A stretch of DNA of 64,000 bases from Labilibaculum sp. (GCF_963664555.1 NZ_OY761461.1:496001-560000), one strand, 5' to 3'. Positions 47,595 to 58,296 are shown, numbered from the stretch's first letter. The notes: a model not told the origin generated them from the letters alone. A program made the numbers and translations.

Positions 47595-48794
47595 ATGGAA
47601 AAATTTAGTAAGGAGTTTAGGGTTGGTGAATTACTTTTCAAGCAAAGAATTGAAAGTTTATCACCTGTGGAGGAGATTGAGTTGAGTACTTGGTTAGAAA
47701 GCGATAATAAAAATGAATTGTTCGCGAATAATTTATTATCGGATGAAGATTTAGCAGAACAAATCTCAAAAAGAAAAAGCGTAAGAACTAATTCAGCTCT
47801 ACAAAAGGTAAATGAAAAGATTGATTCTGCGAAAACCCGTCGCTTAGTTATGAATTTCTTAAAATATGCAGCCGTAATTTTTCTGCCAATTGCAGCTGTT
47901 TGGTTTGTAAGTTCCACTTATAACCAAAGTTTACTTGTACAGGAAACCCTAATCGAACCAGGTAGCCCGAAAGCAGTTTTAATGCTTGCAGACGGATCCA
48001 GTGTTGATTTGGGTGCTCAAAAAAATAAATCCATTCAGTTTGAGAATGAGGTTGTTGCTAAGAATGTCAATAGTAATCTTATTTACAGTCAATTGAATGA
48101 GAATAATCAAGAACAAAATTTAATTGAAAAATTCAATACATTACTCACTCCGTTAAAAGGTGAATATTCAACTACCTTGAGTGATGGGACAAAAGTTTGG
48201 CTGAATTCTTCTTCTTCCCTTCGGTATCCAGTACGATTTTCAAAAAATATACGTAAAGTGTACTTGTTGGGAGAGGCATATTTTGAGGTGGCGAAAAATG
48301 AGACAAAGCCTTTTTACATTGTTTTGGAAAACGGAATGGAAATTAGAGTATTAGGAACCAAATTCAATATCATGTCATATGGAGATGAAGATTTGGTTGA
48401 AACGACACTATTGGAAGGGAAAGTGCAAGTGACGTCCAAAAATATCAACGGATGTGAACAGAAAAATATTTTAATTCCTAATCAGCAATTCTCCTTTAAC
48501 AAAGAATCGAAAAAATCAGAAGTTAAATTTGTGGATGCTTCCATTTATGCGGCATGGAAAGATGGTTTGTTTATTTTTGAAAATGAAAAACTTGGAGTTT
48601 TCATGAGAAAGCTGGAACGTTGGTATGGCTGTGGAATTGTTTATGAGAATGAAGAATTAAGGAACATTAGTTTTACAGGTGAAATAAAAAAGTATGAAGA
48701 TTTCTCTTCAGTATTGAAAATTTTAAAGCTAACTGAAGATATTGATTTTACTGTTGAAGGGAATGTGATTTACGTAAAAAAAGGACTAAAATAA
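47595..48794 (+). CDS. FecR-family anti-sigma factor
   Basis: A 399-residue inner-membrane anti-sigma factor. The N-terminal cytoplasmic part (1-85) binds the sigma factor, followed by one membrane helix at about 88-108 (FLKYAAVIFLPIAAVWFVSS). The periplasmic FecR domain follows, with TPLKGEYSTTLSDGTKVWLN at about 178-197, GEAYFEVAKNETKPF at about 224-238 and VLGTKFNIMSY, then a DUF4974/STN-like C-terminus (ISFTGEIKKYEDFSSVLKIL) that meets the TonB-system receptor signal. It pairs with the ECF sigma upstream and the STN-bearing SusC downstream. Confidence 0.94.
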   Translation: MEKFSKEFRVGELLFKQRIESLSPVEEIELSTWLESDNKNELFANNLLSDEDLAEQISKRKSVRTNSALQKVNEKIDSAKTRRLVMNFLKYAAVIFLPIAAVWFVSSTYNQSLLVQETLIEPGSPKAVLMLADGSSVDLGAQKNKSIQFENEVVAKNVNSNLIYSQLNENNQEQNLIEKFNTLLTPLKGEYSTTLSDGTKVWLNSSSSLRYPVRFSKNIRKVYLLGEAYFEVAKNETKPFYIVLENGMEIRVLGTKFNIMSYGDEDLVETTLLEGKVQVTSKNINGCEQKNILIPNQQFSFNKESKKSEVKFVDASIYAAWKDGLFIFENEKLGVFMRKLERWYGCGIVYENEELRNISFTGEIKKYEDFSSVLKILKLTEDIDFTVEGNVIYVKKGLK

Positions 48795-48796
48795 AA

Positions 48797-48824
48797 ATCG
48801 GAAAATGCGCTAACATTTTCCGAT
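48797..48824 (+). other. Hairpin between fecR-like and susC-like genes
   Basis: An 11-bp perfect stem ATCGGAAAATG/CATTTTCCGAT (48797-48807 and 48814-48824) with a 6-nt loop directly follows the anti-sigma stop codon. No T-run follows, so it may be a partial terminator or RNA stability element that sets the ratio between the regulator genes and the receptor gene. Confidence 0.6.
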
Positions 48825-48899
48825 CCTAAATCAATTTTCCTGTCATGATTAGGATTCATGCAGGAATGTATTAAATGTATCATTTAACGAATCAAAACT

Positions 48900-51800
48900 A
48901 TGAAAAAATCATGGAGAATGAAAACCTTTCTTTCCGGAAGGTGGAGAAAAATTCTACTAATTATGAAGTTGACCTGTTTATTCATGCTATTAAGTGTGTT
49001 TCAACTTACGGCAAGTGTAAGTGCTCAGAATGTTCGCATGGATGTGGATTTTGAAGATGTGTCTTTGTCCGAGGTCTTTCGAGAGGTGAGAAAATTAAGC
49101 GGATTTAATTTTCTGTACAATGCTGAGGAAATCAATAGTAAGGAGAACCTGAGCATTGAGATGAAAAATGCTACTCTTGAAGAGGTGCTTGAAGAATGCA
49201 TTAAAGGAAGAGGTTTAAAGTATAATATTCAGGACAGTACTATTGTATTGTCAACGGCACCTGAGCAAATACTTCGGGAAAGCAATGTTCAGGAAAAGAA
49301 AATTCTAAATGGATCTGTAACCGATAAGGATGGATTTCCTTTGCCTGGAGTTTCGGTAGTTGTAAAGGGAACAACAAGAGGAGTTATTACCGATGTAGAT
49401 GGTAATTTTAATCTTGATGTTAAAGGCGATAATATTATTCTGCTTTTTTCATTTGTAGGAATGAAAACACAAGAAGTTTCGGTTGGAGAACTTTCTTCTC
49501 TTGAAATTGTTTTGGAGCAGGATAATTTGGGAATGGAGGAAGTTGTTGTCATTGGTTATGGTCAGATAAAAAAGGAGGATGCAACAGGCTCTGTTGTGGC
49601 ATTGGGAGAGAAGGATTTTAATCAGGGAACTACAAGTTCACCACAAGATTTAATAATGGGAAAAGTTGCTGGAGTTAATCTTGTTAGCGCAGGAGGACAG
49701 CCAGGATCAGATGTTAGAATCCGAATTAGAGGTGGTTCTTCAATGTCTGCGAGTAATGATCCACTTATTGTGATAGATGGAGTACCTATTGACAATAGAA
49801 GTATTTCAGGGATGAGTAACATTCTGAGCTCTATAAATCCAAGTGATATTGCATCATTTTCTGTTCTTAAAGATGCTTCATCGACTGCAATTTACGGTTC
49901 AAGAGCATCAAATGGTGTAATTATTATCAATACTAAAAAAGCTAAAAAAGGGCAAAAGTTAAGTGTAGATTATGGCTCAAGGTTTTCTATTGGTGAAGTT
50001 GTGAAAACGTTTGATCTGTTAAATGGAGACGAATTCAGAGATATCATTAATAGCAGACACGCTTCTGATTCCGATGTTGATAAAGCAATACGCAATCGTT
50101 TGGGAGGTGAGGATACCAATTGGCAGGATGAAATCTATCAAAATAGTTTCAGTCAAGACCACAATCTCAGTATTGCAGGATCTGTAAAAGATATTCCTGT
50201 AAGAGCTTCTATAGGATACACCGATCAGGAAGGTGTTCTTAAAACTTCCGGGATGAAAAGAAAGACCTATACTTTTAACATGAATCCAAGTTTATTTGAT
50301 AATCATTTAAAGTTGAATATCGGCTTAAAGGGAATGGATATTGATAATCGATTTGCAGATTCAGGTGCAATTGGGGCCGCAATTCGTTTCGATCCAACCC
50401 AGCCAGTTAGAAGTTCTGCTCCCGAATTCGATCAGTTCGGAGGATACTATACATGGATGCTTAATGGAACCAAGAATATTAATGGAACGAATAATCCTGT
50501 TTCTATGCTTGAGCAAGCGCGTGATAAATCAGATGTTAATCGAATTATCGGTGATTTTAAATTAGATTATAAAGTGCATGGCTTACCGGAGTTAAGTATT
50601 AATATGGTGACAGGTATTGATTATACCAAAAGTGATGGGAAAGATATTGTTGATGATAAGGCTGCTTTCGCATCCAACGATAATTCGGAATTGATTAGGA
50701 CATACAATCATGATCTTAAAAATGAACTTTTTGATTTCTATTTGAATTACAACAAGGAATTTAAAAGTATTGATAGTAGAATTGATGCTATGGCAGGGTA
50801 TGAGTGGCAGCATTTCAAGAGTAAATCAGATCAAACTGTAATACGAAGAAATGTAACAGATCCCTCTTTTAGTGCTGATGAGACAGAAAATTATTTAGTA
50901 TCGTTTTTTGGTCGTTTAAACTATACTTTCAAAGAAAAGTACTTGCTCACTCTAACAGTTCGTCGAGATGGTTCAAGCCGCTTTCATAAAGATGAAAGAT
51001 GGGGAACTTTTCCATCACTGGCTTTTGCATGGAAAATCAAAAATGAAAATTTTCTCAAAAACTCTAATCTGGTAAGTAGTTTAAATATGCGGCTGGGATA
51101 TGGAGTTACAGGACAGCAATCTTTATCTGGTAATGATTATCCATATATGGGAATTTATACCAAAAGTGATGAATTCAGACAATATCAGTTTGGATCAGAA
51201 TTCGTTTATACACTGCGTCCCAATGGATATGATGAGGCGTTAAAGTGGGAGGAAACTACAACTTACAATTTTGGATTGGATTATGGATTCTTTAATAATC
51301 GTGTTTATGGTAGTCTTGATGTTTATTTTAAGGAAACCGAAGATTTAATTAATACCATTCCCGTTCCAACAGGAACCAATTTTACAGATTTATTGACAAC
51401 AAATGTTGGAGCATTAGAAAATAGAGGTGTTGAGTTTTCCATCAACACATTGCTTGTGGCTAAAGAAAATTTTAGTTGGGATTTAGGCTTTAATATCACA
51501 TACAACAAGAATGAAATAACCAAGCTTACTAACTACGATGATCCAAATTATAGAGGCGTTGAGACTGGTGGAATTAGTGGTGTTGGTGTTGGGAATAATA
51601 TTCAGATCCACTCAGTTGGTCAAGCCCTTAATACTTTTTTTGTCTATAAACAAAATTACGATCAAGCGGGTAAACCAATTGAGGGTGACTATGTTGATTT
51701 GAATAATGATGGAGAAATTAATACAAGTGACCGATACTTTGGTGGAAGTCCGGATCCTGAAGTTTTCATGGGAATTTCATCAAGCATAAATTATAAAAAC

Positions 51801-52196
51801 TGGGATTTCAGCTTCAATGGCCGGGCAAGTTTTGGTAACGATGTTTATAACAATAATGCTTTGGGTGCGCGTTATCAGGAAATGGTAGTTAACGATTATT
51901 TAACCAATTTGCCTTCATCGATTAAGCATACACAATTCGAAAATGCGCAGCAATTTTCAGATTTTTTTGTGGAGGATGGAAGCTTCTTTAAAATGGATAA
52001 TATATCACTTGGGTACAGCTTTAAGAAATTAAAAATGTTTAAAGAAGATGTTGACCTAAGATTGTATTCCAGTATTCAAAATGTATTTACGATTACTGGT
52101 TACGATGGACTTGATCCTGAAATTACCAATGGGATTGATAACAATGTTTATCCAAGACCAAGAACATTTTTGTTTGGTGTTAACATGAAGTTTTAA
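48900..52196 (+). CDS. SusC/RagA-type TonB-linked outer-membrane receptor with STN signalling domain
   Basis: A 1098-residue outer-membrane transporter. The start at 48900 gives the long N-terminus with LSGRWRKILLIMKLTCLF normal for this class. After the signal (to about residue 43, ASVSAQ) comes an STN domain (about 45-120), which signals to the FecR-like protein, then a carboxypeptidase-D-like domain (LNGSVTDKDGFPLPGVSVVV at about 137-156), the TonB box EEVVVIGYG at about 214-222, a plug with GGSSMSASNDPLIVIDGVPI at about 278-297, and the 22-stranded barrel ending RPRTFLFGVNMKF. Energised by TonB, it imports a ligand bound by the SusD partner, probably a glycan or peptide. The ligand cannot be read from the window. 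Confidence 0.95.
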   Translation: MKKSWRMKTFLSGRWRKILLIMKLTCLFMLLSVFQLTASVSAQNVRMDVDFEDVSLSEVFREVRKLSGFNFLYNAEEINSKENLSIEMKNATLEEVLEECIKGRGLKYNIQDSTIVLSTAPEQILRESNVQEKKILNGSVTDKDGFPLPGVSVVVKGTTRGVITDVDGNFNLDVKGDNIILLFSFVGMKTQEVSVGELSSLEIVLEQDNLGMEEVVVIGYGQIKKEDATGSVVALGEKDFNQGTTSSPQDLIMGKVAGVNLVSAGGQPGSDVRIRIRGGSSMSASNDPLIVIDGVPIDNRSISGMSNILSSINPSDIASFSVLKDASSTAIYGSRASNGVIIINTKKAKKGQKLSVDYGSRFSIGEVVKTFDLLNGDEFRDIINSRHASDSDVDKAIRNRLGGEDTNWQDEIYQNSFSQDHNLSIAGSVKDIPVRASIGYTDQEGVLKTSGMKRKTYTFNMNPSLFDNHLKLNIGLKGMDIDNRFADSGAIGAAIRFDPTQPVRSSAPEFDQFGGYYTWMLNGTKNINGTNNPVSMLEQARDKSDVNRIIGDFKLDYKVHGLPELSINMVTGIDYTKSDGKDIVDDKAAFASNDNSELIRTYNHDLKNELFDFYLNYNKEFKSIDSRIDAMAGYEWQHFKSKSDQTVIRRNVTDPSFSADETENYLVSFFGRLNYTFKEKYLLTLTVRRDGSSRFHKDERWGTFPSLAFAWKIKNENFLKNSNLVSSLNMRLGYGVTGQQSLSGNDYPYMGIYTKSDEFRQYQFGSEFVYTLRPNGYDEALKWEETTTYNFGLDYGFFNNRVYGSLDVYFKETEDLINTIPVPTGTNFTDLLTTNVGALENRGVEFSINTLLVAKENFSWDLGFNITYNKNEITKLTNYDDPNYRGVETGGISGVGVGNNIQIHSVGQALNTFFVYKQNYDQAGKPIEGDYVDLNNDGEINTSDRYFGGSPDPEVFMGISSSINYKNWDFSFNGRASFGNDVYNNNALGARYQEMVVNDYLTNLPSSIKHTQFENAQQFSDFFVEDGSFFKMDNISLGYSFKKLKMFKEDVDLRLYSSIQNVFTITGYDGLDPEITNGIDNNVYPRPRTFLFGVNMKF

Positions 52197-52213
52197 TCTT
52201 AAATTTTGGAAAA

Positions 52214-53770
52214 ATGAATAAGAAATATTTAAAATCAATATATATAATCGGATTATATCTATTCACTTTTTTTGTGACATCTTGTACCGATGATTTGAAT
52301 ACAGTGCCATTGGATAAAGACATTCAAATTGAAATAAGCAGCGATGAGGATTTCAAGCAATTAATGGCGAAGTGTTATGCCAATTTAATCCTTGGAGGGC
52401 AAACGGGAAGTGATAGAGACATCAGTAGATTAGATGTTAATTTCTCATCTTATCTGAGGTTGCTTTTTAACATGCAGGAATTAACAACAGATGAGGCTAT
52501 TTGTGCGTGGAATGATGGAAACCTACCAGATTTGCATGATATGGATTGGAATGCACAAAATGAATTTATTACCGCAATTTACAGTCGAATAAATTTGGGC
52601 GTTTCATACTGCAACAAGCTTATCCAGCAAATTGGAGATAATCCAAAATATACTGGATATTTGCTTGAAGCAAGAGTATTAAGAGCATTGTCCTATTGGC
52701 ATATGTTAGATATGTTTGGAACAGCTCCGTTTGTTACTGAAGCTGATCCCATAGGTTCTTTCTTTTTTCCGGAACAAGCTTCAAGTGAGGATTTGTTTGA
52801 GTATTTGGAAACAGAACTTAAAGCCATCGAAAATGAATTGCCTGAACCTGGAGCCAATCAGTATGGACGGGCAGACAGAGGGTTGGCTTGGATGTTATTG
52901 GCCAAATTGTATTTAAATGCCGAAGTTTATATCGGGCAAGAGAAATATTCAGAATGTATTTCTTACTGTAACAAATTTACAGGGAATAGTTTTTATTCAT
53001 TGGAGCCTGTTTATAAAAATCTGTTTTTAGCTGATAATCATTTGCGGCGGAATGAAATAATATTTCCGGTTTGCTCAGATGGTAAGCATACTCAAGGTTA
53101 TGGGGGAATGAGTTTTCTGATTCATGCTGGTATTGGAGGAACTATGAAAGGCAGCGACTACGGAGTAAGTGGCGGCTGGGGAGGAAACAGAACTACCAAG
53201 GCTTTGGTTAATAAGTTTTCCGATCCATCTGGTTTAACTGATAGTAGGGCTAGTTTTCATTCTGATGGACAAACGTTGGAAATTGATGATGTTTTTGCCT
53301 TCTCACAAGGTTATCCTGTTGTCAAATATATTAATATAACGTCTGCTGGACAGGCAGGTTCAGATGCCGAATATGTTGATACGGATTTCCCATTGTTTAG
53401 ATATGCAGATGTATTATTGATGTATGCCGAATGTGTTCTAAGAGGTGGTTCAGGTGGCGATGCAGCTACCGCATTGATTTACGTGAATCAAATTCGGGAA
53501 AGAGCTTATGGTGACGCATCTGGGAATATTAATTCATCGGAATTAACACTGGAGTGGCTTCTTGATGAAAGAGCGAGGGAGTTACATTGGGAAGGCCACC
53601 GAAGAACCGACCTTGTACGTTATGGTAAATTAACTGGAGGAGATTATCTATGGCCATGGAAAGGAAATACAAAAGAAGGCAGTTCAACAAATGCTAAATT
53701 CAATGTATTTCCAATACCTTCATCGGATATAAATTCAAATCCAAACCTGGTGCAAAACGAAGGATATTAA
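52214..53770 (+). CDS. SusD/RagB-family nutrient-binding lipoprotein
   Basis: A 518-residue surface lipoprotein, signal ending VTSC at about residue 24. Family features are the early DDLNTVPLDKD, TPR-like helices with LLEARVLRALSYWHMLDMFG at about 147-166, the RADRGLAWMLLAKLYLNAEV block, and the C-terminal LLDERARELHWEGHRRTDLV at about 450-469 with FPIPSSDINSNPNLVQNEGY at the end. It covers the SusC barrel and captures the nutrient. It lies 17 bp after susC. No glycoside hydrolase, lyase or sulfatase follows. Confidence 0.95.
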   Translation: MNKKYLKSIYIIGLYLFTFFVTSCTDDLNTVPLDKDIQIEISSDEDFKQLMAKCYANLILGGQTGSDRDISRLDVNFSSYLRLLFNMQELTTDEAICAWNDGNLPDLHDMDWNAQNEFITAIYSRINLGVSYCNKLIQQIGDNPKYTGYLLEARVLRALSYWHMLDMFGTAPFVTEADPIGSFFFPEQASSEDLFEYLETELKAIENELPEPGANQYGRADRGLAWMLLAKLYLNAEVYIGQEKYSECISYCNKFTGNSFYSLEPVYKNLFLADNHLRRNEIIFPVCSDGKHTQGYGGMSFLIHAGIGGTMKGSDYGVSGGWGGNRTTKALVNKFSDPSGLTDSRASFHSDGQTLEIDDVFAFSQGYPVVKYINITSAGQAGSDAEYVDTDFPLFRYADVLLMYAECVLRGGSGGDAATALIYVNQIRERAYGDASGNINSSELTLEWLLDERARELHWEGHRRTDLVRYGKLTGGDYLWPWKGNTKEGSSTNAKFNVFPIPSSDINSNPNLVQNEGY

Positions 53771-54051
53771 TTCATTCAGAAATTCTAATTTAAAATAGCT
53801 ATTGGTGATTGGATTCTCTGATTGCCAATGGCTATAATCCACAAACATTTACGGTAAAACAATTGATTAACAATCAAGTCGCTTGATTGAATAGGATACT
53901 CTTGTGCTTTTAAAAATCGCACAGGTAAAGAGATTCTTGTGGTTTTAGCTTTCTGCAAGGATAGTTTCATAAATTAGAAATAGAGGCGTCATTCTAAGAT
54001 GGCGCCTCTTGATATGGATTAAAATTAGATTCAATGAAAGATTATTGCAAT
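53771..54051. other. Intergenic region with three hairpins after susD
   Basis: No supported gene is present. A 15-bp stem (53795-53809 with 53821-53835, three G-U pairs, 11-nt loop) lies 25 bp after the susD stop. A second stem, CAATCAAG/CTTGATTG, lies at 53871-53889 with a 3-nt loop, and a third, AGAGGCGTCAT/ATGGCGCCTCT, at 53982-54009. None has a good T-run. A 61-codon minus frame at 53785-53970 covers the first two and has no features of a gene. Confidence 0.5.
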
Positions 54052-54090
54052 AAAAGAGGCTGTTTCACATCTACGAAACAGCCTCTTTTT
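54052..54090 (-). terminator. Bidirectional terminator between susD and the aminotransferase
   Basis: A 15-bp perfect stem AAAAGAGGCTGTTTC/GAAACAGCCTCTTTT with an 8-nt loop has A and T runs at both ends. It lies 22 bp past the aminotransferase stop on the minus strand and also suits the plus strand. Confidence 0.88.
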
Positions 54091-54112
54091 GTATTCTATA
54101 TTGCGAGATTTC

Positions 54113-55312
54113 TTAATTTGTTCTTCCAGGATAAACTTTCAATGCTTCGGCAAGAGTTTCCATCGCTTTCGCCAAATCTTCTTTTTTAAGAACGTAAGCA
54201 ATACGAACTTCATTTTTACCTAAACCTTTAGTAGCATAAAATCCTGTAGCAGGAGCAACCATAACAGTTTGGTTCTTGTATTCGAAATCTTCCAATATCC
54301 ACTGAGCAAATCTGTCTGCATCATCAATTGGAAGTTTCACTACAGTATAAAAAGCCCCTTTAGGAGTTGGACAGTAAACGCCATCCATGTTATTTAATGC
54401 CGCCACCATAAAGTTACGGCGATCAATGTATTCGTTGTAAACTTCGGTGAAGTAATCTGCAGGTGTCTCCAAAGAAGCTTCGGCAGCAATTTGTCCAAAA
54501 GCAGGAGGGCACAAACGAGCCTGTGCAAATTTTAAAGCCGTAGTAATTACTTCTTTGTTTTTGGTAATCATTGCACCAATACGAACACCGCACTCGCTGT
54601 AGCGTTTCGAAACAGAATCAATTAGAATTACATTTTGCTCCAAGCCTTCCAGTTTCATAGCTGAGAAATGCTCTTCGCCATCGTAACAAAACTCACGATA
54701 TACTTCATCAGAGAAAAGGAACAGGTCGTGCTTGATGATCAATTCACGCAATTGATTCAATTCTTCTTTTGAGTACAGGTAACCTGTAGGGTTATTCGGA
54801 TTACAAATAACGATCCCTTTGGTTTTAGGAGTCATTAATTTCTCGAATTCTTCAATTGCAGGCAATGCAAAATCATTTTCGATACTCGATGTAATTGGTT
54901 TTACAACCACACCGGCACTTACAGCAAAACCGTTGTAGTTTGCGTAAAATGGCTCCGGAATCAAAATCTCATCACCAGGATTCATACAAGTCATCAAAGC
55001 AAAAGTAATTGCTTCCGAACCACCTGTAGTAATCAACATCTCATTTTCGTCCACGTTAATTCCGATGTTCTGATAGTATTTCGCCAATTTCCTGCGATAA
55101 GAAATATTACCCGCCGAATGAGAATACTCAATCACCTTTTCGGTACAATTTCTAATGGCTTCCATGGCAACCTCAGGTGTTTTAATATCCGGCTGACCAA
55201 TGTTTAATGGATACACAGTTTTTCCTGCAGCTCTTGCAGCTTCAGCGTAAGGAACCAATTTACGAATTGGTGACTCAGGCATTAATCTTCCTTTGTCTGA
55301 TATTTGTGGCAT
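54113..55312 (-). CDS. PLP-dependent aminotransferase, class I/II (aspartate aminotransferase-like)
   Basis: A 399-residue fold-type I aminotransferase. Marks are PLNIGQPDIKTPEVAMEAIR at about 39-58, TTGGSEAITFALMTCMNPGD at about 95-114 for phosphate binding, VICNPNNPTGYLYSKEEL at about 172-189 (the Asn that contacts PLP), LFSDEVYREFCYDG at about 203-216 (the Asp and Tyr contacts), the Schiff-base lysine in DSVSKRYSECGVRIG at about 240-254, and a late arginine that binds the substrate carboxylate. Amino-acid specificity cannot be set by eye. A single-gene unit. Confidence 0.9.
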   Translation of the reverse strand: MPQISDKGRLMPESPIRKLVPYAEAARAAGKTVYPLNIGQPDIKTPEVAMEAIRNCTEKVIEYSHSAGNISYRRKLAKYYQNIGINVDENEMLITTGGSEAITFALMTCMNPGDEILIPEPFYANYNGFAVSAGVVVKPITSSIENDFALPAIEEFEKLMTPKTKGIVICNPNNPTGYLYSKEELNQLRELIIKHDLFLFSDEVYREFCYDGEEHFSAMKLEGLEQNVILIDSVSKRYSECGVRIGAMITKNKEVITTALKFAQARLCPPAFGQIAAEASLETPADYFTEVYNEYIDRRNFMVAALNNMDGVYCPTPKGAFYTVVKLPIDDADRFAQWILEDFEYKNQTVMVAPATGFYATKGLGKNEVRIAYVLKKEDLAKAMETLAEALKVYPGRTN

Positions 55313-55617
55313 TTGTTACGTGTTTATATATTTTATGAATGAAGTTTTTTGTTGCTCAAAAGTAGATAAATTTCCATGTAAAAAAAATGATTTTTATTGC
55401 TTTTCAGCATCCCTTTAAAAATCTGAAATTTGCTTGTCAAACCTGTGATTTTAAAACAAATGCTTGGTTTCATTGTTCCGCTTATTTGAATCACAAACGA
55501 GGCACAGATCGCTTTCATATAGATTGTTGCTTTTTGTTGGAGATATATCTCTCAGATTTTCTTAATTTTGAGCCAAATTTTTTAAGTAGTATAGATTTTT
55601 AAATTTTAGTTAAACAC
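55313..55617. other. Intergenic region between aminotransferase and valS
   Basis: A 305-bp divergent spacer. Short frames exist on both strands (55387-55602 plus, 55333-55518 minus) but lack start-site support or recognisable features. I see no named regulatory RNA and no T-box. A promoter for valS must lie here, but no clear TTTG/TAnnTTTG pair could be picked. Confidence 0.4.
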
Positions 55618-58239
55618 ATGGAAATCCCAACAAAGTACAATCCTGCAGAATCGGAGGACAAATGGTATAAGTATTGGATGGATAAAGGATTCTTCCACTC
55701 TGTACCTGATGAGAGAGAGCCGTATACAATTGTGATACCTCCGCCAAACGTCACCGGAGTGTTACACATGGGGCATATGCTAAACAATACAATTCAAGAT
55801 GTATTGGTGCGTAGAGCGAGATTGCAGGGGAAAAATGTCTGTTGGGTGCCGGGTACTGATCATGCATCAATTGCAACAGAGGCTAAAGTTGTAAATAAGT
55901 TAAGGCAGGAAGGCATTTCTAAAAATGACATTACCCGCGATGAGTTTATGGCACATGCCTGGGAGTGGAAAGAGAAACATGGTGGTATCATTTTGGAGCA
56001 GCTCAAAAAATTGGGTGCTTCGTGTGATTGGGAGCGTACTGCTTTTACCATGGACGAATCTCTTTACGAATCGGTAATTGATGTTTTTATCGATTTATAT
56101 AAAAAGGAAAAGGTTTATCGGGGTGTTCGTATGGTGAATTGGGATCCTTCGGCACAAACAGCTGTTTCCGATGAAGAGGTAATCTATAAGGAATTACAAT
56201 CAAAACTGTATTATTTAAGATATCAGGTTGAAGGAAGTGATGAGTACATTACCATTGCCACCACCCGTCCTGAGACAATTTTAGGTGATACCGCAGTTTG
56301 TATCAATCCAAACGACGAACGTTTTGCTCATTTAAGAGGCAAACGTTGTATCGTTCCTTTGGTGAACCGTTCCATTCCAATCATCGAAGATGAGTATGTT
56401 GATATGGAATTTGGTACCGGTGCTTTAAAAATTACACCGGCTCATGATATAAATGATTACGAAATTGGAGATCGTCACAATTTAGAATCGATTGATATTT
56501 TTAACGATAACGGTACCATGAGTGAGGCTGCTCAGCTTTACATTGGAAAGGATCGTTTCGAAGTTCGTGATTTGATCATGCCTGATTTGGAGAAAGCAGG
56601 CAACTTGGTGAAGGTGGAAGATTACGTGAACAAAGTAGGTTTCTCGGAACGTACCGATGCTGTAATCGAACCTAAATTGAGTATGCAGTGGTTCCTGAAT
56701 ATGAAAGAATTGGCCAAACCGGCTCTTGAGCATGTAATGAACGACGATATTCAGTTGCATCCTCCAAAATTCAAGAACACTTACCGTCATTGGATGGAAA
56801 ATGTGAAGGATTGGTGTATTTCCCGTCAGTTGTGGTGGGGACAACGAATTCCGGTTTACTATTTGCCTGAAGGCGGATATGTAGTAGCCAGATCAATTGA
56901 AGCTGCACTTGTTGAAGCAAATGCCAAAACAGGAAAAACATACAAAGCTGAAGACTTACGTCAGGATGAGGATGTGTTGGATACATGGTTCTCTTCATGG
57001 TTGTGGCCAATTTCAGTCTTCGATGGTATTCGTAATCCCGAAAATGAGGAGATCAAATACTATTATCCAACCAACGATTTGGTTTCCGGACCGGATATTC
57101 TGTTTTTCTGGATTGCCCGTATGGTAATTTCAGGTTATGAGTACCGTGGCGAAAAGCCATTTAGTAATGTTTATTTAACTGGTATTGTTCGCGATGAATT
57201 GGGCCGTAAAATGTCAAAATCATTGGGTAACTCACCTGATCCGTTAGACTTAATTGCTAAATATGGAGCAGACGGGGTTCGTGTTGGAATGCTGTTGTGT
57301 TCTCCTGCCGGAGGCGATTTGCTCTTCAACGAGAACCTACCTGAACAAGGACGTAATTTTACTACCAAGATCTGGAATGCATTCCGTTTGGTAAAAGGTT
57401 GGGAAGTTGCCGATATCGAGCAACCTGAATATGCCCGATTGGCAACAGAGGTTTTCCATGCACGTTTAAACAATACCATGGAAGCTTTGGATGAGCAGTT
57501 CAGGCAATATCGCATCAGCGAAGCATTAATGACTGTTTACACCTTATTCCGCGATGAGTTCTCATCATGGTATTTGGAAATGGTGAAACCAGCTTATCAG
57601 CAGCCAATCGACAGGAAAACTTTCGATTCAACCGTAGCTCTTTTCGAGAAGTTGATGCAGCTACTCCACCCATTCATGCCTTTCTTAACAGAGGAAATCT
57701 GGCAGTTACTTGCCGATCGTACCGATGAGGACAGCATTATGGTTTCAGTGATGCATAAGCCAGATTCTTATGACGCTAATTTGTTAGCCAAGTTCGAGCA
57801 GGTAAAAGAAGTGATTGTTGCTGTTCGTAATATCCGTAAGCAAAAAAATATCGCTTTTAAAGAAGTTTTAGAAATGAATTATAAATTGAAGGGAGACAAT
57901 TACGATGCTTCTTTCGATTGTGTGGTGGCTAAAATGTGTAATTTTACCGATATTACTGTAGCAAATGGAGAAATGACTGGTGCAATGTCGTTCATCGTAA
58001 ATGCAGTTGAATATTTTATTCCTTTGGGCGACTTGGTCGACGTTGAGGAAGAATTGAAGAAAATGGAAGAAGAGTTGAAATATACCAAAGGTTTCCTGAT
58101 TTCGGTTCAAAAGAAAATGAGCAACGAGCGTTTTGTTAACAATGCGCCGGCTAAAGTCATCGAAATCGAGAAAAAGAAAATGGCCGATGCCGAAGCTAAA
58201 ATCAAAGTTTTAGAAGAGCGAATTGCCAGTATGAAATAA
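55618..58239 (+). CDS. valS: Valyl-tRNA synthetase
   Basis: ValS charges tRNA(Val) with valine. The 873-residue class Ia synthetase has the HIGH motif as HMGH in [20 protein letters not shown] at about 42-61, [10 protein letters not shown] just after, the editing CP1 domain (about 190-330, with [17 protein letters not shown] and the acidic [20 protein letters not shown]), KMSKS at 531-535, an anticodon-binding helical domain ([13 protein letters not shown]), and a C-terminal coiled coil ([20 protein letters not shown]) typical of ValS. Length is normal. Confidence 0.97.
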   Translation: MEIPTKYNPAESEDKWYKYWMDKGFFHSVPDEREPYTIVIPPPNVTGVLHMGHMLNNTIQDVLVRRARLQGKNVCWVPGTDHASIATEAKVVNKLRQEGISKNDITRDEFMAHAWEWKEKHGGIILEQLKKLGASCDWERTAFTMDESLYESVIDVFIDLYKKEKVYRGVRMVNWDPSAQTAVSDEEVIYKELQSKLYYLRYQVEGSDEYITIATTRPETILGDTAVCINPNDERFAHLRGKRCIVPLVNRSIPIIEDEYVDMEFGTGALKITPAHDINDYEIGDRHNLESIDIFNDNGTMSEAAQLYIGKDRFEVRDLIMPDLEKAGNLVKVEDYVNKVGFSERTDAVIEPKLSMQWFLNMKELAKPALEHVMNDDIQLHPPKFKNTYRHWMENVKDWCISRQLWWGQRIPVYYLPEGGYVVARSIEAALVEANAKTGKTYKAEDLRQDEDVLDTWFSSWLWPISVFDGIRNPENEEIKYYYPTNDLVSGPDILFFWIARMVISGYEYRGEKPFSNVYLTGIVRDELGRKMSKSLGNSPDPLDLIAKYGADGVRVGMLLCSPAGGDLLFNENLPEQGRNFTTKIWNAFRLVKGWEVADIEQPEYARLATEVFHARLNNTMEALDEQFRQYRISEALMTVYTLFRDEFSSWYLEMVKPAYQQPIDRKTFDSTVALFEKLMQLLHPFMPFLTEEIWQLLADRTDEDSIMVSVMHKPDSYDANLLAKFEQVKEVIVAVRNIRKQKNIAFKEVLEMNYKLKGDNYDASFDCVVAKMCNFTDITVANGEMTGAMSFIVNAVEYFIPLGDLVDVEEELKKMEEELKYTKGFLISVQKKMSNERFVNNAPAKVIEIEKKKMADAEAKIKVLEERIASMK

Positions 58240-58260
58240 GAGAAGTATACTCTATTGTAT

Positions 58261-58296
58261 TAATGCCGTTTCATTCATTTGGAACGGCATTTTTTG
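58261..58296 (+). terminator. Intrinsic terminator after valS
   Basis: ATGCCGTT (58263-58270) pairs with AACGGCAT (58283-58290) around a 12-nt loop, followed by a T run. Confidence 0.85.

Noticed and set aside
53785..53970. 61-codon minus frame after susD
   Set aside because: It covers two hairpins and has no gene features.
55387..55602. 71-codon plus frame before valS with many Cys and His
   Set aside because: Its CxxC...H pattern is loosely zinc-finger-like, but spacing is irregular and no promoter or homologue is known to me.
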